Origin: Pirellula staleyi DSM 6068
Lineage (GTDB): Bacteria; Planctomycetota; Planctomycetia; Pirellulales; Pirellulaceae
Reading direction: 5' to 3'
NCBI GenBank assembly: GCA_945875845.1
Contig: CAMCMB010000061.1
Coordinates: 1-43,020, forward strand
DNA length: 43,020 bases
Below are positions 1 to 7,937 of the stretch, piece after piece (positions within the stretch are counted from its first letter, which is position 1; every line of letters begins with the position of its first letter). Made by a program: the position numbers and the translations under genes. Under the pieces are notes generated by a model. That model made no database searches, was not told the DNA's origin, and worked only from the letters and a program-made list of their open reading frames with translations.

Positions 1-77
1 CGCACGGTTCTCTGGACGGCATGATAACAGCCAACTTCGTTGGGATCAAAGATATCGCGACGATTCTGCCTAGCCAT
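1..77 (-). CDS. Y1 (REP-associated/IS200-like) transposase, N-terminal fragment at window edge
   Basis: Reading leftwards from an ATG at 77-75 gives MARQNRRDIFDPNEVG followed by CYHAVQRTV, cut by the window start. The opening MAR...R(R)D.FDP.EVG.YH..QR.V is the typical start of planctomycete REP-associated tyrosine (Y1) transposases, which nick and join single-stranded DNA at palindromic repeats. A Shine-Dalgarno-like AAAGGGG lies just upstream of the ATG. The GC-rich palindromic repeats about 100 bp upstream of this start fit a transposase with its REP elements. Catalytic residues (HUH motif, Tyr) lie outside the window, so integrity cannot be judged. The family call rests on about 25 residues. 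Confidence 0.6.
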   Translation of the reverse strand, partial: MARQNRRDIFDPNEVGCYHAVQRTV

Positions 78-154
78 GGCCAGAGCCCCTTTCCGAAAAT
101 GCCTAACGAAAATGCAACGCCACAAAACTAAGCTAAAAATCTAACAAAAAAAAA

Positions 155-244
155 CGGGTGGGCAAGTATCGCAAAAATGGATGGGTGGCCCCACGGAGCC
201 CACCCGATGGGTGGCCCCACGGAGCCCACCCCACGGAGCCCACC
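155..244. repeat. REP-like GC-rich imperfect palindromes in tandem
   Basis: The unit ATGGGTGGCCCCACGGAG plus CCCACCC occurs at 181-206 and again at 207-232. A third partial copy, CCACGGAGCCCACC, is at 231-244. Each full unit is an imperfect palindrome (GGGTGG...CCACCC), and an extra GGGTGGGC half-element lies at 155-162. The repeats stand between a divergent Y1 transposase start and a truncated glycoside-hydrolase-like frame. This is the usual arrangement of REP elements around their transposase. The repeats also happen to read as open frame, which makes any start codon placed inside them suspect. Confidence 0.65.
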
Positions 245-1698
245 TGCGCGCCGCCTGGCGGGATCCGGCTGTGACGTTCGAGAATGCCCCAGTTCCCGCC
301 AACCACAAAATCCGGACCTGCACGGCCGGCACCTTCCGCGATCCCGCGACGGAAAGGCAGGTGATCGATTTCTTTGAGGCCCAAAACGCGGGAATGTGTG
401 ACGCAGCCATCGGGATCTGCAAGGCGATCAAGAGCGCAGCCCCAGACAAAATCGCCTGCATTTTCTATGGCTACACCATGGAGTTGGGCGCCCAGCCGCT
501 TGGCATCGCCCTGAGCGGGCATCTCGCGCTGGGGCGGCTGTTGAAGTCGCCCTATGTGGACGCGGTTGCCGGCCCGATCGGCTATTTTAACCGGGGCCTC
601 GGCGGCTATTTCATGGGCGCGGTGGATTCGGTGCAGCAAGCGGGCAAACTTTGGTTCAACGAAGACGACAGCCGGACGCACGTTTCCGGCGTGAAGGAGG
701 GGTGGGGCGTCACCTCAACGCTCAGCGAGACCCGATCCCTGCACACCCGGAATCTGGCCCACGTGCTCACACGCGGTGCCGGAGCGTGGTGGACCGACAT
801 TCCCGGCGCAGGCTGGCTGAATGACGACGAGACAATCAAGCATCTGGGGGTGCTCAAGAAGATATACGAATCCACCCTCGATCACCTCGAACCCTACACC
901 CCCGAAATCGCCGTCATCGTGGATGAGAAGAGCAGCCTGTATCTCGGGCCGGGGCTCCAGGTTTCGCATCCGCTGCTGCACGTGTTCCGCAAGGAGTTCT
1001 ACCATGCGGGCGCTCCGATCGGCGTTTACCTGCTTGGCGATCTGTTGGCCGGTAAAGTACCGCCGGTCCGGCTGTATCTCATGGTCAACCTGTTCCACCT
1101 CGATCCCCAACCGGCGCAGCAACTGAAAGCGCTCATGCGCCAGGACGGACGAACCGCCGTCTGGATGTATGCTCCAGGATATATCCGTGAGGACAGCCTG
1201 TCACTTCAGTTTGTTGAGGATCTCACCGGCCTTGCGCTCGCGAAGTCTGACCGGGGTGACGGCCATATCGTTCTGGAAAATGAGGGTGGCGCGTTCGATG
1301 CCGGCCATCCGCACCTCTCTCCAACCATCGCTGTGGCCGATCCGACCGCCACGACTCTCGCGCGGTATGCAGACGGAAACCAACCGGCGATCGCTTCCAA
1401 AAAGGTGGCGGACAGCCTGCAGGTTTTCTGCGGCACGTTCCAGCTTCCCGCGCGCCTGATCCGCCGCATCGCCAGGGAGGCCGGCGTGCATGTCTATTCC
1501 GACAGCGACGATCTGATCATGGCCGGCAACAGTTATGTCAGCCTGTTCGCCACCTCCGCCGGACAAAAGACGCTAAGGATGCCCACCTCCTGCTCCCTCG
1601 TGGATGCGGTATCCGGCGAGAAACTGGGGCCTGCGTCCGTATTCGAATTCGAGGCCGGGCTGCGTGATACCCGGCTGTTCCGGGTGGTCAAGCAGTGA
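244..1698 (+). pseudogene. 5'-truncated glycoside-hydrolase-like protein (GH42/beta-galactosidase-like C-terminal part)
   Basis: An open frame of about 485 codons runs from the REP repeats to a TGA at 1696-1698. Its sequence resembles the C-terminal half of large GH42-like (beta-galactosidase-like) hydrolases of Planctomycetota, Lentisphaerota and Verrucomicrobiota. Visible features are FRDPATERQVIDFF, IFYGYTMEL, a VDSV...GKLWFNEDD segment of the TIM-barrel part, a flavodoxin-like middle domain (IAVIVDEKSS, WMYAPGYI), and a C-terminal beta domain ending in LFRVVK. No plausible initiation region precedes it: all in-frame starts fall in the REP repeat, and the N-terminal barrel strands and signal peptide are missing. 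I therefore treat it as a gene cut by the REP/transposase insertion. It is visibly more GC-rich than the genes after 2400, hinting at different origin or age. The exact GH family is an inference. Confidence 0.55.
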
Positions 1699-1884
1699 TC
1701 CAATCACTTTTCGAAATGGCAATTAAAAACGACATGCAAACAGCAGGTACCCCAGGGAAGCCCCGCCGCATCAGAGGCGCGGAGTGCAGCGTTACCGCGC
1801 CAGCATCGACGAGCTCCCCGGCTCGCTGCTGATCGAATATCGGAAAATCAAGCCAAGAACCCAAAACTGAAACAACAGCAATCC

Positions 1885-1930
1885 ATGAAAACCATCCTGA
1901 CTATCCTTGCCGCGCTCGCCGGAGCGGGCA
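1885..1930 (+). pseudogene. Orphan signal-peptide start of a lost secreted protein
   Basis: ATG at 1885 opens MKTILTILAALAGAG, a good Sec signal-peptide start. The frame then runs into unrelated sequence and ends at TAA 1972-1974 after 29 codons. The following sialidase-like remnant is in a different frame, so the two pieces did not make one protein in this state. It is best read as the 5' stub of a gene whose body was deleted. The preceding 1699-1884 holds no convincing gene; one frame reads RYRASIDELPGSLLIEYRK to a stop near 1870 and may be another gene tail. Confidence 0.4.
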
Positions 1931-1933
1931 GCC

Positions 1934-2173
1934 GGCAACCGCCAAAACGGCAACATCGAGGCACGGCTCAGTAACGACGACGGCAAGTCATGGGGTGCCC
2001 CGCTGCGTCTGTTTCAAGCCAGCGGCGACGTGGGATATCCCAGTACAGTCCAACTTTCCGATGGCCGATTGGTCACGGTTTTCTACGCGCATCGCTCTCG
2101 TATGCATGATGGCTACCACATGGGTGCTGTCGGCTGGCAAGTACCTCAAGAGTCGAATGGAACCGATCGCTGA
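1934..2173 (+). pseudogene. C-terminal remnant of a sialidase/BNR-repeat protein
   Basis: The frame to TGA 2171-2173 reads IEARLSNDDGKSWGAP, then DVGYPSTVQLSDGRLVTVFY and HMGAVGW. This matches the last blade of exo-alpha-sialidase-like six-bladed propellers: an Asp-box-like S.DDGKSW, and the GYPSTVQL.DGRLVTV.Y strand pair that usually ends the protein. Only about 75 residues remain, so it is not functional. Together with the glycoside-hydrolase-like fragment upstream, it suggests that a carbohydrate-degradation locus once stood here. Confidence 0.55.
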
Positions 2174-2175
2174 AG

Positions 2176-2340
2176 ATGAAAAACCAATACCTCAATTTTC
2201 TTATGGTGACCATCTGCCTGGTCATCACACCCGTAACAGTTCATGCGGAAGACCTTCTCGTGTTCATGTACGGGAGCGGAAGCGTGGAGCGATACGATGC
2301 CGATGGGAAACATTGGGGAACTTTCATTAGCGGCCTACTT
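2176..2340 (+). pseudogene. N-terminal stub of a secreted beta-propeller-like protein
   Basis: ATG 2176 starts MKNQYLNFLMVTICLVITPV...HA, a clear Sec signal peptide. It is followed by EDLLVFMYGSGSVERYDADG and HWGTFISGL, which resembles the first blade of NHL/YncE-type propellers of planctomycetes. After about residue 55 the homology-like pattern stops, and the frame passes through the operator region of the next gene and, by chance, into the GntR regulator without a stop. The apparent 318-residue fusion is not credible: the regulator has its own start at 2428 and would not carry a signal peptide. Confidence 0.45.
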
Positions 2341-2375
2341 CACGGATGGGAGGGGCAACGAATGGATCGCAGGCG

Positions 2376-2389
2376 AATTGTATACAATT
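2376..2389. promoter_or_regulatory. GntR-family operator, distal copy
   Basis: AATTGTATACAATT is a perfect 14-bp palindrome with the TTGTATACAA core typical of GntR/FCD (VanR/FadR-like) operators. An identical palindrome lies 33 bp downstream, centre to centre (about three helical turns, so both face the same side of the helix). Both sit just before the GntR gene, so autoregulation of the regulator/PSCyt1/DUF1501 unit is the natural reading. Confidence 0.75.
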
Positions 2390-2408
2390 GTGTTGATGGA
2401 TCCCGTGG

Positions 2409-2422
2409 AATTGTATACAATT
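2409..2422. promoter_or_regulatory. GntR-family operator, proximal copy
   Basis: This is the second copy of AATTGTATACAATT. It ends 5 bp before the chosen ATG of the GntR gene and thus occupies the place where a ribosome-binding site would lie. Binding here would block transcription start or early elongation. The following gene has no visible Shine-Dalgarno, so it may be read from a short or leaderless transcript. Confidence 0.75.
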
Positions 2423-2427
2423 GCGAT

Positions 2428-3132
2428 ATGACCATAACACAATCGAACAAACGACAGACCGAGCTCGCCAGTACGCACTCCCGACTTACGCTCGCTGACC
2501 ATGTGGTTGAACGGATTCGTAACGAGATCATTTCGGGAGTGCTGGCGCCTGGGACAATGTTGGCTGAGATTCCAACGGCGCAGCGGTTGGAAGTTAGTCG
2601 CGTACCGGTCCGCGAGGCTTTTCGAGAGTTGGAGCATGACGGCCTGTTGGTGTTCGAAGCCAATGGACGCTGCCGAGTGCGAACGCTGACAGCTCGCGAC
2701 TTTGATGAAATTTACAACCTTCGTCTTATGCTTGAGACAGAATCGTTTCGTTTGGCGGCACTCAATCATTCCGAACCAGACCTCAAGGCGCTCCGAAACA
2801 ACATTCGTAAGATGGAACGAGTTCGCTCGCTAAATCGAATGACTCTTTTGGATATCGAATTTCACGACCAGATTATGGAGATGAGCCGCCAATCACGATT
2901 GATACATCTCTGGGGAGTTATGCGAAGTCAGATTCAGCTTTTCACAGCAATACTTCAGCGAGAAATCAGTGCCATAAAAAACATTCGCGATATCTCGATA
3001 GAGGCGCACGAAAAATGCTTGCGTGGCATAGAGTCGCGTGATCCCAATCTGGCCAGACAATGTGCGATCGATCATTTGGAGCCATGGAGCGGATGGCTGA
3101 AGTCAACTCGACTCGAAGGCGGTGAGGCATGA
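2428..3132 (+). CDS. GntR-family transcriptional regulator with FCD domain
   Basis: This 234-residue protein is a DNA-binding repressor/activator of the FCD (VanR/FadR-like) branch of GntR regulators. The winged helix spans about residues 20-85 (LADHVVERIRNEIISG, LAPGTMLAE, then VSRVPVREAFRELEHDGLL). The all-helical FCD ligand domain follows (FDEIYNLRLMLE) and carries the expected metal-binding histidines in EFHDQIM, EAHEKCL and AIDHLEPW. ATG 2428 was chosen because it directly follows two palindromic operators and gives the standard length; the upstream in-frame start belongs to an unrelated signal-peptide stub. The stop overlaps the next start by 4 bp (ATGA), so it is co-transcribed with the PSCyt1/DUF1501 genes, and the two operators suggest self-regulation. 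The ligand is unknown; FCD regulators usually sense organic or sugar acids. Confidence 0.9.
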   Translation: MTITQSNKRQTELASTHSRLTLADHVVERIRNEIISGVLAPGTMLAEIPTAQRLEVSRVPVREAFRELEHDGLLVFEANGRCRVRTLTARDFDEIYNLRLMLETESFRLAALNHSEPDLKALRNNIRKMERVRSLNRMTLLDIEFHDQIMEMSRQSRLIHLWGVMRSQIQLFTAILQREISAIKNIRDISIEAHEKCLRGIESRDPNLARQCAIDHLEPWSGWLKSTRLEGGEA

Positions 3133-6100
3133 ATGGGCTTATTGGAAGTTTGGATGCTGTTGGCTATGTGTTGGTAGTGCTCATAGGCATTGGCTGGTCG
3201 TGTTCTGCAAAGGTTTGCGCCGAGACCGATGATGCGTTTTTCGAATCAAAGATTCGCCCATTGCTCACTGACCGCTGTCTCCAGTGCCATTCGGCAGAAA
3301 AAGGGAAAACGCAAGGTGGACTTGCCTTAGATTCAAAATTGGGCTGGGAAAAAGGTGGCGATTCGGGAACGGCAATCGTACCTGGAAACGTTGATGAGAG
3401 CTTGCTCATACAAGCTGTGCTGTACGGCGACGGCCTTCAGATGCCGCCCGAGGAGTCAGGAGGTAAGCTTTCTGATGCAGAGATTGCCCTGCTGAAACAA
3501 TGGATTCAACATGGGGCTCATGATCCGCGATCTTCTGCGTCCAAGCGTGGTGGAATGACCGAAGAGCAACTTCGCGCCTGGTGGTCCTTTCAGCCTCTGA
3601 AACCGATTGTCATCCCGGGTGTCGCTGAAACCGGTTTTCGAAATGAGATCGATCATTTTATATCGGCGAAGCTCGAGTCAGCGGGACTCCAGCGAGCACC
3701 GGAAGCAGATCGAAGAACCTTTATTCGGCGAGTTACTTACGACTTAACAGGACTCCCGCCAACCGCTGCGGAAGTTGAAGCATTTTTGGCTGACACTTCG
3801 CCGCAGTATTACGACATTCTTATCGAACGATTGCTGCAATCGCCTCGTTACGGAGAACGCTGGGGCAGACACTGGCTGGATTTGGTTCGCTACGCAGATA
3901 CTGCAGGTGAAAACACGGATCATCCCATTCCAGACGCATGGCGTTATCGAAATTGGGTAATTGAAGCGTTCAATTCTGACTTGCCCTACGACCAATTCGT
4001 TCGCGAGCAGATCGCTGGTGACCTGCTACATGCGAACGACACGCAGGAAAAATATCGGCAAGGCATTATTAGTACTGGCTACTTAGCCATAGCTCGGCGG
4101 TTTGACCATGATATCGACAAGTTCACTCATCTAACCATCGAAGACACAATCGATACGACGGGAAAAACATTTCTTGGACTATCGGTCGCTTGTGCGCGCT
4201 GTCACGATCACAAGTATGATCCTATCTCTACGAAAGACTACTACGCCCTTTACGGAATACTCAATAGCACCCGCTATTCTTTTCCCGGGTGCGAAGCCAA
4301 ACAGCAGCCTCGGGATTTAGTGCCACTTCAATCGGACGCACAGTGGGCAAAAATCAATGAGCCATTTCAAGTTCAGCTATCGGCGATTGATGCTGAGTTG
4401 AAAACGCTCAATGAAACGCTGGCGAATCAAGCGAGTGACTTTCAATCACAATCTTCAAACTCGATGTCGCAACTAGCGGCAGGGCAGATCGCCGAAGGTG
4501 CGAACCACACTCTTGCCGAATCGGCCCCATCCAATGCTGATTCAATTACTAAAATAGATGTCAAAGTCGGCCAGATCGTGCAGTTGACAATCGATCCGAG
4601 CGGGGATTATGGAGCCGATTCAACGTTGGTCGAATGGGAAATTCAGGAGCTTGGTGGAGCCTCGCGCAAATGGAACCTCGTCGAAGATTTGCTCTCGGAT
4701 GGTGTTGCCGCAAATCCACACAAGGATAGCTACAACAACGAAGCCACTTGGCTTTTGCTCGACGGCAGAAAATCGCTTAGCCTCCTTCCGGAAAAGGTCG
4801 CTCAACTATCAGGTCAACCTGGTCTTGTTGCATGGCGCATGGGCGATAACCCCGCGGTGTTTGCGAATACTACCGATAAACCAATCGCTGTTTGGACTAG
4901 TTTACCTGCCAAAACCCTGTTCGTGCATCCGGCACAGGACGGTCCCGTTGCGATCGCTTGGGTTAGCCCCTTCGACGGGCACGTATCCATCCGTGGTCGT
5001 GTCGCGGACGCGCATCCAGGAGGGAACAATGGAGTTGGATGGCGAATGGATTTTTTTGCTGCCGACCACTCAACCCTTCTCAAACAGATGATTGCCGCAA
5101 ACTCGCAGCGACCCGTTCTAATGGCAAAGCGAAACGATGTAGTCGCTCAGAGCCCAGTACGAGAATTCGCTTATGCAGTTACCGAAGGTATGGTTGCCAA
5201 TGCCAAACAGCATTTGCGCGGTGATCCGGAAAAACTTGGGGATGAGATACCTCGACGATGGCTCGAGCTGTTTGGAGGCGAGGCTATTCCGCCTTCTGCT
5301 GGCAGCGGTCGATTGCAATTGGCGAAGTGGATGAGCGATCCTTCTAACCCACTCGTTTCACGCGTCTTGGTCAATCGCATTTGGCAACATCACTTCGGCA
5401 AAGGACTCGTTCAGACTCCAAACGATTTCGGCACCCGCGGTATCCTTCCTACGCATCCAGAATTGCTCGATTGGTTGGCTGCAAAATTCATTGAGAATAA
5501 CTTCAGCATCAAATCGATGCACCGCGTGATATTGAAGTCAGCCACCTATCGACAGTCAAGCATTCAACCATTGACTTCAATCAATGAAACCGCGGAAAAC
5601 GTAGATCCAAACAACAATCTCCTATGGCGATTTGGCCGACGCCGTTTGACCGCTGAGGAAATCCGTGACAGTCTACTTGCGGCTAGCCTTCAGTTGGATT
5701 TTAAGCCTGCAGGCGCGCATCCATTCCCTTCTGCCAGCACTTGGGGATTCTCGCAACACGGTCCTTTCGCAGCGGTCTATGAAACGAACAAGCGGAGCGT
5801 ATACGTGATGACGTTGCGCAATCGCCGTCACCCATTTTTTGGTTTGTTCGATGGAGCTGATCCCAACGCATCCACGCCCGAGCGGCAAGTGACAACAGTA
5901 CCGACTCAATCGCTTTACTTCCTGAACGATCCATTCTTCCACACACAGTCGGAGCTGATTGCTAGACGTGTGATGCTCCAATCCGAGACTGATCGACGAT
6001 TGGATGTTTTGTTTCAGATCGTATTTCAACGCTTGCCATCCGATGTCGAGCGGGGTACGGCCGCCAAATTCCTGTCGAGCTACATGTCGACCGTGGTTGA

Positions 6101-6188
6101 CCAGTCGGAACAGGATGCTGCAATTTTCGCATGGTCAGCTCTTACTCGTGCAGTACTCTCCAGCAATGAAAGCCTCTATTTGGACTGA
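3129..6188 (+). CDS. PSCyt1-DUF1549-DUF1553 (PSD1) planctomycete cytochrome-domain protein
   Basis: This 1019-residue exported protein has the standard planctomycete architecture. A Sec signal/anchor (about residues 8-30) is followed by the PSCyt1 haem-type domain with CLQCH at 50-54 (FFESKIRPLL...; MPPEESGGKL). DUF1549 covers roughly 160-390, with FIRRVTYDLTGLPPT, RWGRHWLDLVRYADT and a second CARCH motif near 355. A beta-sandwich insert with GDYGADSTLVEWEI lies near 490-670. DUF1553 follows from about 715, with LVSRVLVNRIWQHHFGKGLV, RLTAEEIRDSLL and TPERQVTTVPTQSLYFLNDP. The CxxCH motifs suggest c-type haem attachment, but the family's reaction is not established. It overlaps the GntR gene by 4 bp and lies 4 bp before the DUF1501 gene, the partner it almost always accompanies. 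It appears intact. Confidence 0.95.
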   Translation: MNGLIGSLDAVGYVLVVLIGIGWSCSAKVCAETDDAFFESKIRPLLTDRCLQCHSAEKGKTQGGLALDSKLGWEKGGDSGTAIVPGNVDESLLIQAVLYGDGLQMPPEESGGKLSDAEIALLKQWIQHGAHDPRSSASKRGGMTEEQLRAWWSFQPLKPIVIPGVAETGFRNEIDHFISAKLESAGLQRAPEADRRTFIRRVTYDLTGLPPTAAEVEAFLADTSPQYYDILIERLLQSPRYGERWGRHWLDLVRYADTAGENTDHPIPDAWRYRNWVIEAFNSDLPYDQFVREQIAGDLLHANDTQEKYRQGIISTGYLAIARRFDHDIDKFTHLTIEDTIDTTGKTFLGLSVACARCHDHKYDPISTKDYYALYGILNSTRYSFPGCEAKQQPRDLVPLQSDAQWAKINEPFQVQLSAIDAELKTLNETLANQASDFQSQSSNSMSQLAAGQIAEGANHTLAESAPSNADSITKIDVKVGQIVQLTIDPSGDYGADSTLVEWEIQELGGASRKWNLVEDLLSDGVAANPHKDSYNNEATWLLLDGRKSLSLLPEKVAQLSGQPGLVAWRMGDNPAVFANTTDKPIAVWTSLPAKTLFVHPAQDGPVAIAWVSPFDGHVSIRGRVADAHPGGNNGVGWRMDFFAADHSTLLKQMIAANSQRPVLMAKRNDVVAQSPVREFAYAVTEGMVANAKQHLRGDPEKLGDEIPRRWLELFGGEAIPPSAGSGRLQLAKWMSDPSNPLVSRVLVNRIWQHHFGKGLVQTPNDFGTRGILPTHPELLDWLAAKFIENNFSIKSMHRVILKSATYRQSSIQPLTSINETAENVDPNNNLLWRFGRRRLTAEEIRDSLLAASLQLDFKPAGAHPFPSASTWGFSQHGPFAAVYETNKRSVYVMTLRNRRHPFFGLFDGADPNASTPERQVTTVPTQSLYFLNDPFFHTQSELIARRVMLQSETDRRLDVLFQIVFQRLPSDVERGTAAKFLSSYMSTVVDQSEQDAAIFAWSALTRAVLSSNESLYLD

Positions 6189-6192
6189 AACG

Positions 6193-7605
6193 ATGACACA
6201 AAATATTCATGCACCCAATCGTCGTCGCTTCGTTCGATCGGCAGTCGCTAGTTCGTTGTTGATGCCAGGCATTCTTAGCGAGATCCTCGCTGCTGACTCG
6301 GCGGAACAATCCAATCCGCTCTCGCCAAAGCCGCCACATTTCCCAGCGAAGGCGAAGTCGGTCATTTTTCTTTTCATGAGCGGAGGTGTCTCGCACATCG
6401 ATTCGTTCGATCCTAAACCAAAGTTGATTGAAGACCATGGTAAAGAGGTCGTCTTTGATCACCCCGAGACACGCAATCGTCCAGGATATGAGAAAATATT
6501 CTTGAAGCGACCTGATTGGAAGTTTTCGCCTCGCGGTCAAAGTGGAATTGAAGTGAGTGATCTGTTCCCTCACATCGCCAACCAAGCTGATGACATTGCG
6601 TTTATTCGTTCGATGCATACGAGCCATTCCAATCACTACAACGCGACATTGGGTATGCACACTGGGTCGTTTGCGTTTGCTAGACCGAGCATCGGAGCTT
6701 GGATGAGTTATGGGCTTGGGACGGTCAATCAAAATCTTCCGTCGTTCCTGGTACTCGCTCCTGATATGCCCTACGCGGGGACACAGGTCTGGGCATCGGA
6801 TTTCCTGCCGGGTGCTCATCAGGGTACGCGCGTCATGCCAGGTTCGGAACCGGTTGCCAATCTAGTTCGCCGCGTTCCCCAGTCCAAACAACAAGAATTA
6901 GAGTTGGAAGTTTTGAAGGCTTTCAATGCGTCTCACCAGGCAAAGCGAATGAACGATCCTCAATTGGCGGCTCGAATCAAGTCGTTCGAGACGGCTCATG
7001 GTATGCAAACAGAAATGCCAGCCGCCCTCGACCTATCGCAAGAATCAGATGCAACGTTGGCACTCTATGGCTTGAAGCGAGGCGAGACGAGCGGATTTGG
7101 CTGGCAATGTCTTGCTGCCCGACGATTGGTTCAGCGCGGCGTACGATTTGTCGAACTGATTCATACTGGCTCAAGTGGCAATTGGGATTCGCATGGCAAT
7201 ATGGCGGATCACGGCAGGCTGGCACCGCAAGTGGATCAACCTATTGCCGGTTTGCTTCAAGACTTGAAACAACAAGGGATGTTGGACGATGTCCTGGTCG
7301 TTTGGACAACCGAATTTGGCAGGACGCCGTTCAACAACACAGCGGACGCGCCGGGGCGAGAACATCATAACTGGGCCTTTACATCTTGGCTGGCAGGTGC
7401 GGGTGTCAAGCAAGGATTCGTTCATGGTGCGACCGACGAATATGGGATCCGCGCAACCGAGAAACCAGTTCATGTACACGATTTTCACGCGACGATACTG
7501 CATCTGATGGGCATCGACCACGAACGGCTCACCTACCGACACGGCGGTCGCGACTATCGGCTAACGGATGTGCATGGGCATGTTGTCAAGGATGTGCTGT
7601 CGTGA
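6193..7605 (+). CDS. DUF1501 protein, Tat-exported
   Basis: This 470-residue protein has an N-terminal twin-arginine signal (NRRRFVRSAVASSLL) followed by NPLSPKPPHFPAKAKSVIFLFMSGGVSHIDSFDPKP. That is the hallmark start of DUF1501, an alkaline-phosphatase/sulfatase-fold family. Later conserved blocks are IRSMHTSHSNHYNA, MSYGLGT, VRFVELIHTG...WDSHGN, VVWTTEFGRTPF and GREHHNWAFT. ATG 6193 lies 4 bp after the PSD1 stop and places the RR motif correctly; an upstream in-frame ATG at 6166 would overlap the previous gene and move the signal inward. The end (HGG-RDYRLTDVHG) is complete. The catalytic role is not known for the family. Genomic pairing with the PSD1 gene implies a shared exported pathway. 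Confidence 0.93.
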   Translation: MTQNIHAPNRRRFVRSAVASSLLMPGILSEILAADSAEQSNPLSPKPPHFPAKAKSVIFLFMSGGVSHIDSFDPKPKLIEDHGKEVVFDHPETRNRPGYEKIFLKRPDWKFSPRGQSGIEVSDLFPHIANQADDIAFIRSMHTSHSNHYNATLGMHTGSFAFARPSIGAWMSYGLGTVNQNLPSFLVLAPDMPYAGTQVWASDFLPGAHQGTRVMPGSEPVANLVRRVPQSKQQELELEVLKAFNASHQAKRMNDPQLAARIKSFETAHGMQTEMPAALDLSQESDATLALYGLKRGETSGFGWQCLAARRLVQRGVRFVELIHTGSSGNWDSHGNMADHGRLAPQVDQPIAGLLQDLKQQGMLDDVLVVWTTEFGRTPFNNTADAPGREHHNWAFTSWLAGAGVKQGFVHGATDEYGIRATEKPVHVHDFHATILHLMGIDHERLTYRHGGRDYRLTDVHGHVVKDVLS

Positions 7606-7607
7606 TT

Positions 7608-7731
7608 ATGGTTCGATTGGCGATATCAGCAGCTTTTTTCTGCTTCACGATCTGCAGTAGCGTAGCCTCGGGGCAGGAACGGGTGCAGTCAGACCACTTT
7701 GAGCAGACCATTCGTCCGTTGTTGATTGCGC
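7608..7731 (+). pseudogene. 5' stub of a second PSCyt1-type gene
   Basis: ATG 7608, 2 bp after the DUF1501 stop, encodes a signal peptide (MVRLAISAAFFCFTICSSV). It then gives HFEQTIRPLLIAR, the exact start of a PSCyt1 domain just before its CxxCH. At that point the sequence switches to the start of a DUF1501 gene in another frame. The haem motif and all the rest of the protein are missing. The stub was evidently joined to the next remnant by one deletion of several kilobases. Confidence 0.75.
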
Positions 7732-7912
7732 GATTTTTTGAGGACGGCCGCATTTGGATTCGGCGCATCTGTCCTTGGGACTTTAATGGCGAGAGATGCT
7801 GTAGCGACGGATCAAGTTGCAAATAACCCACTCGCGCCTAGGGAATCGTATTTCCCGGCAAAGGCCAAACGCGTGATCTTCATCTTTTGCGGCGGCGGTC
7901 CAAGTCCAGTCA
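7726..7912 (+). pseudogene. N-terminal remnant of a second DUF1501 gene
   Basis: The frame reads RDFLRTAAFGFGASVLGTLM, then NPLAPRESYFPAKAKRVIFI and FCGGGPSPV. This is the Tat-signal end and first conserved block of DUF1501 (compare FPAKAKSVIFLFMSGGVS in the intact gene). Its start codon and twin arginines are gone at the left junction, and homology ends abruptly after GGGPSPV, where sequence of the convergent SGNH-like gene follows. With the PSCyt1 stub it records a second copy of the pair lost by deletion. Confidence 0.75.
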
Positions 7913-7937
7913 ATTGTGGTATGCTCAATGGCCGAAC

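Noticed and set aside
2176-3132. A single 318-residue protein with signal peptide plus GntR regulator
   Set aside because: The frame is open by chance across the operator region; a cytosolic regulator with a Sec signal is implausible, and the regulator has its own start at 2428 after two operators.
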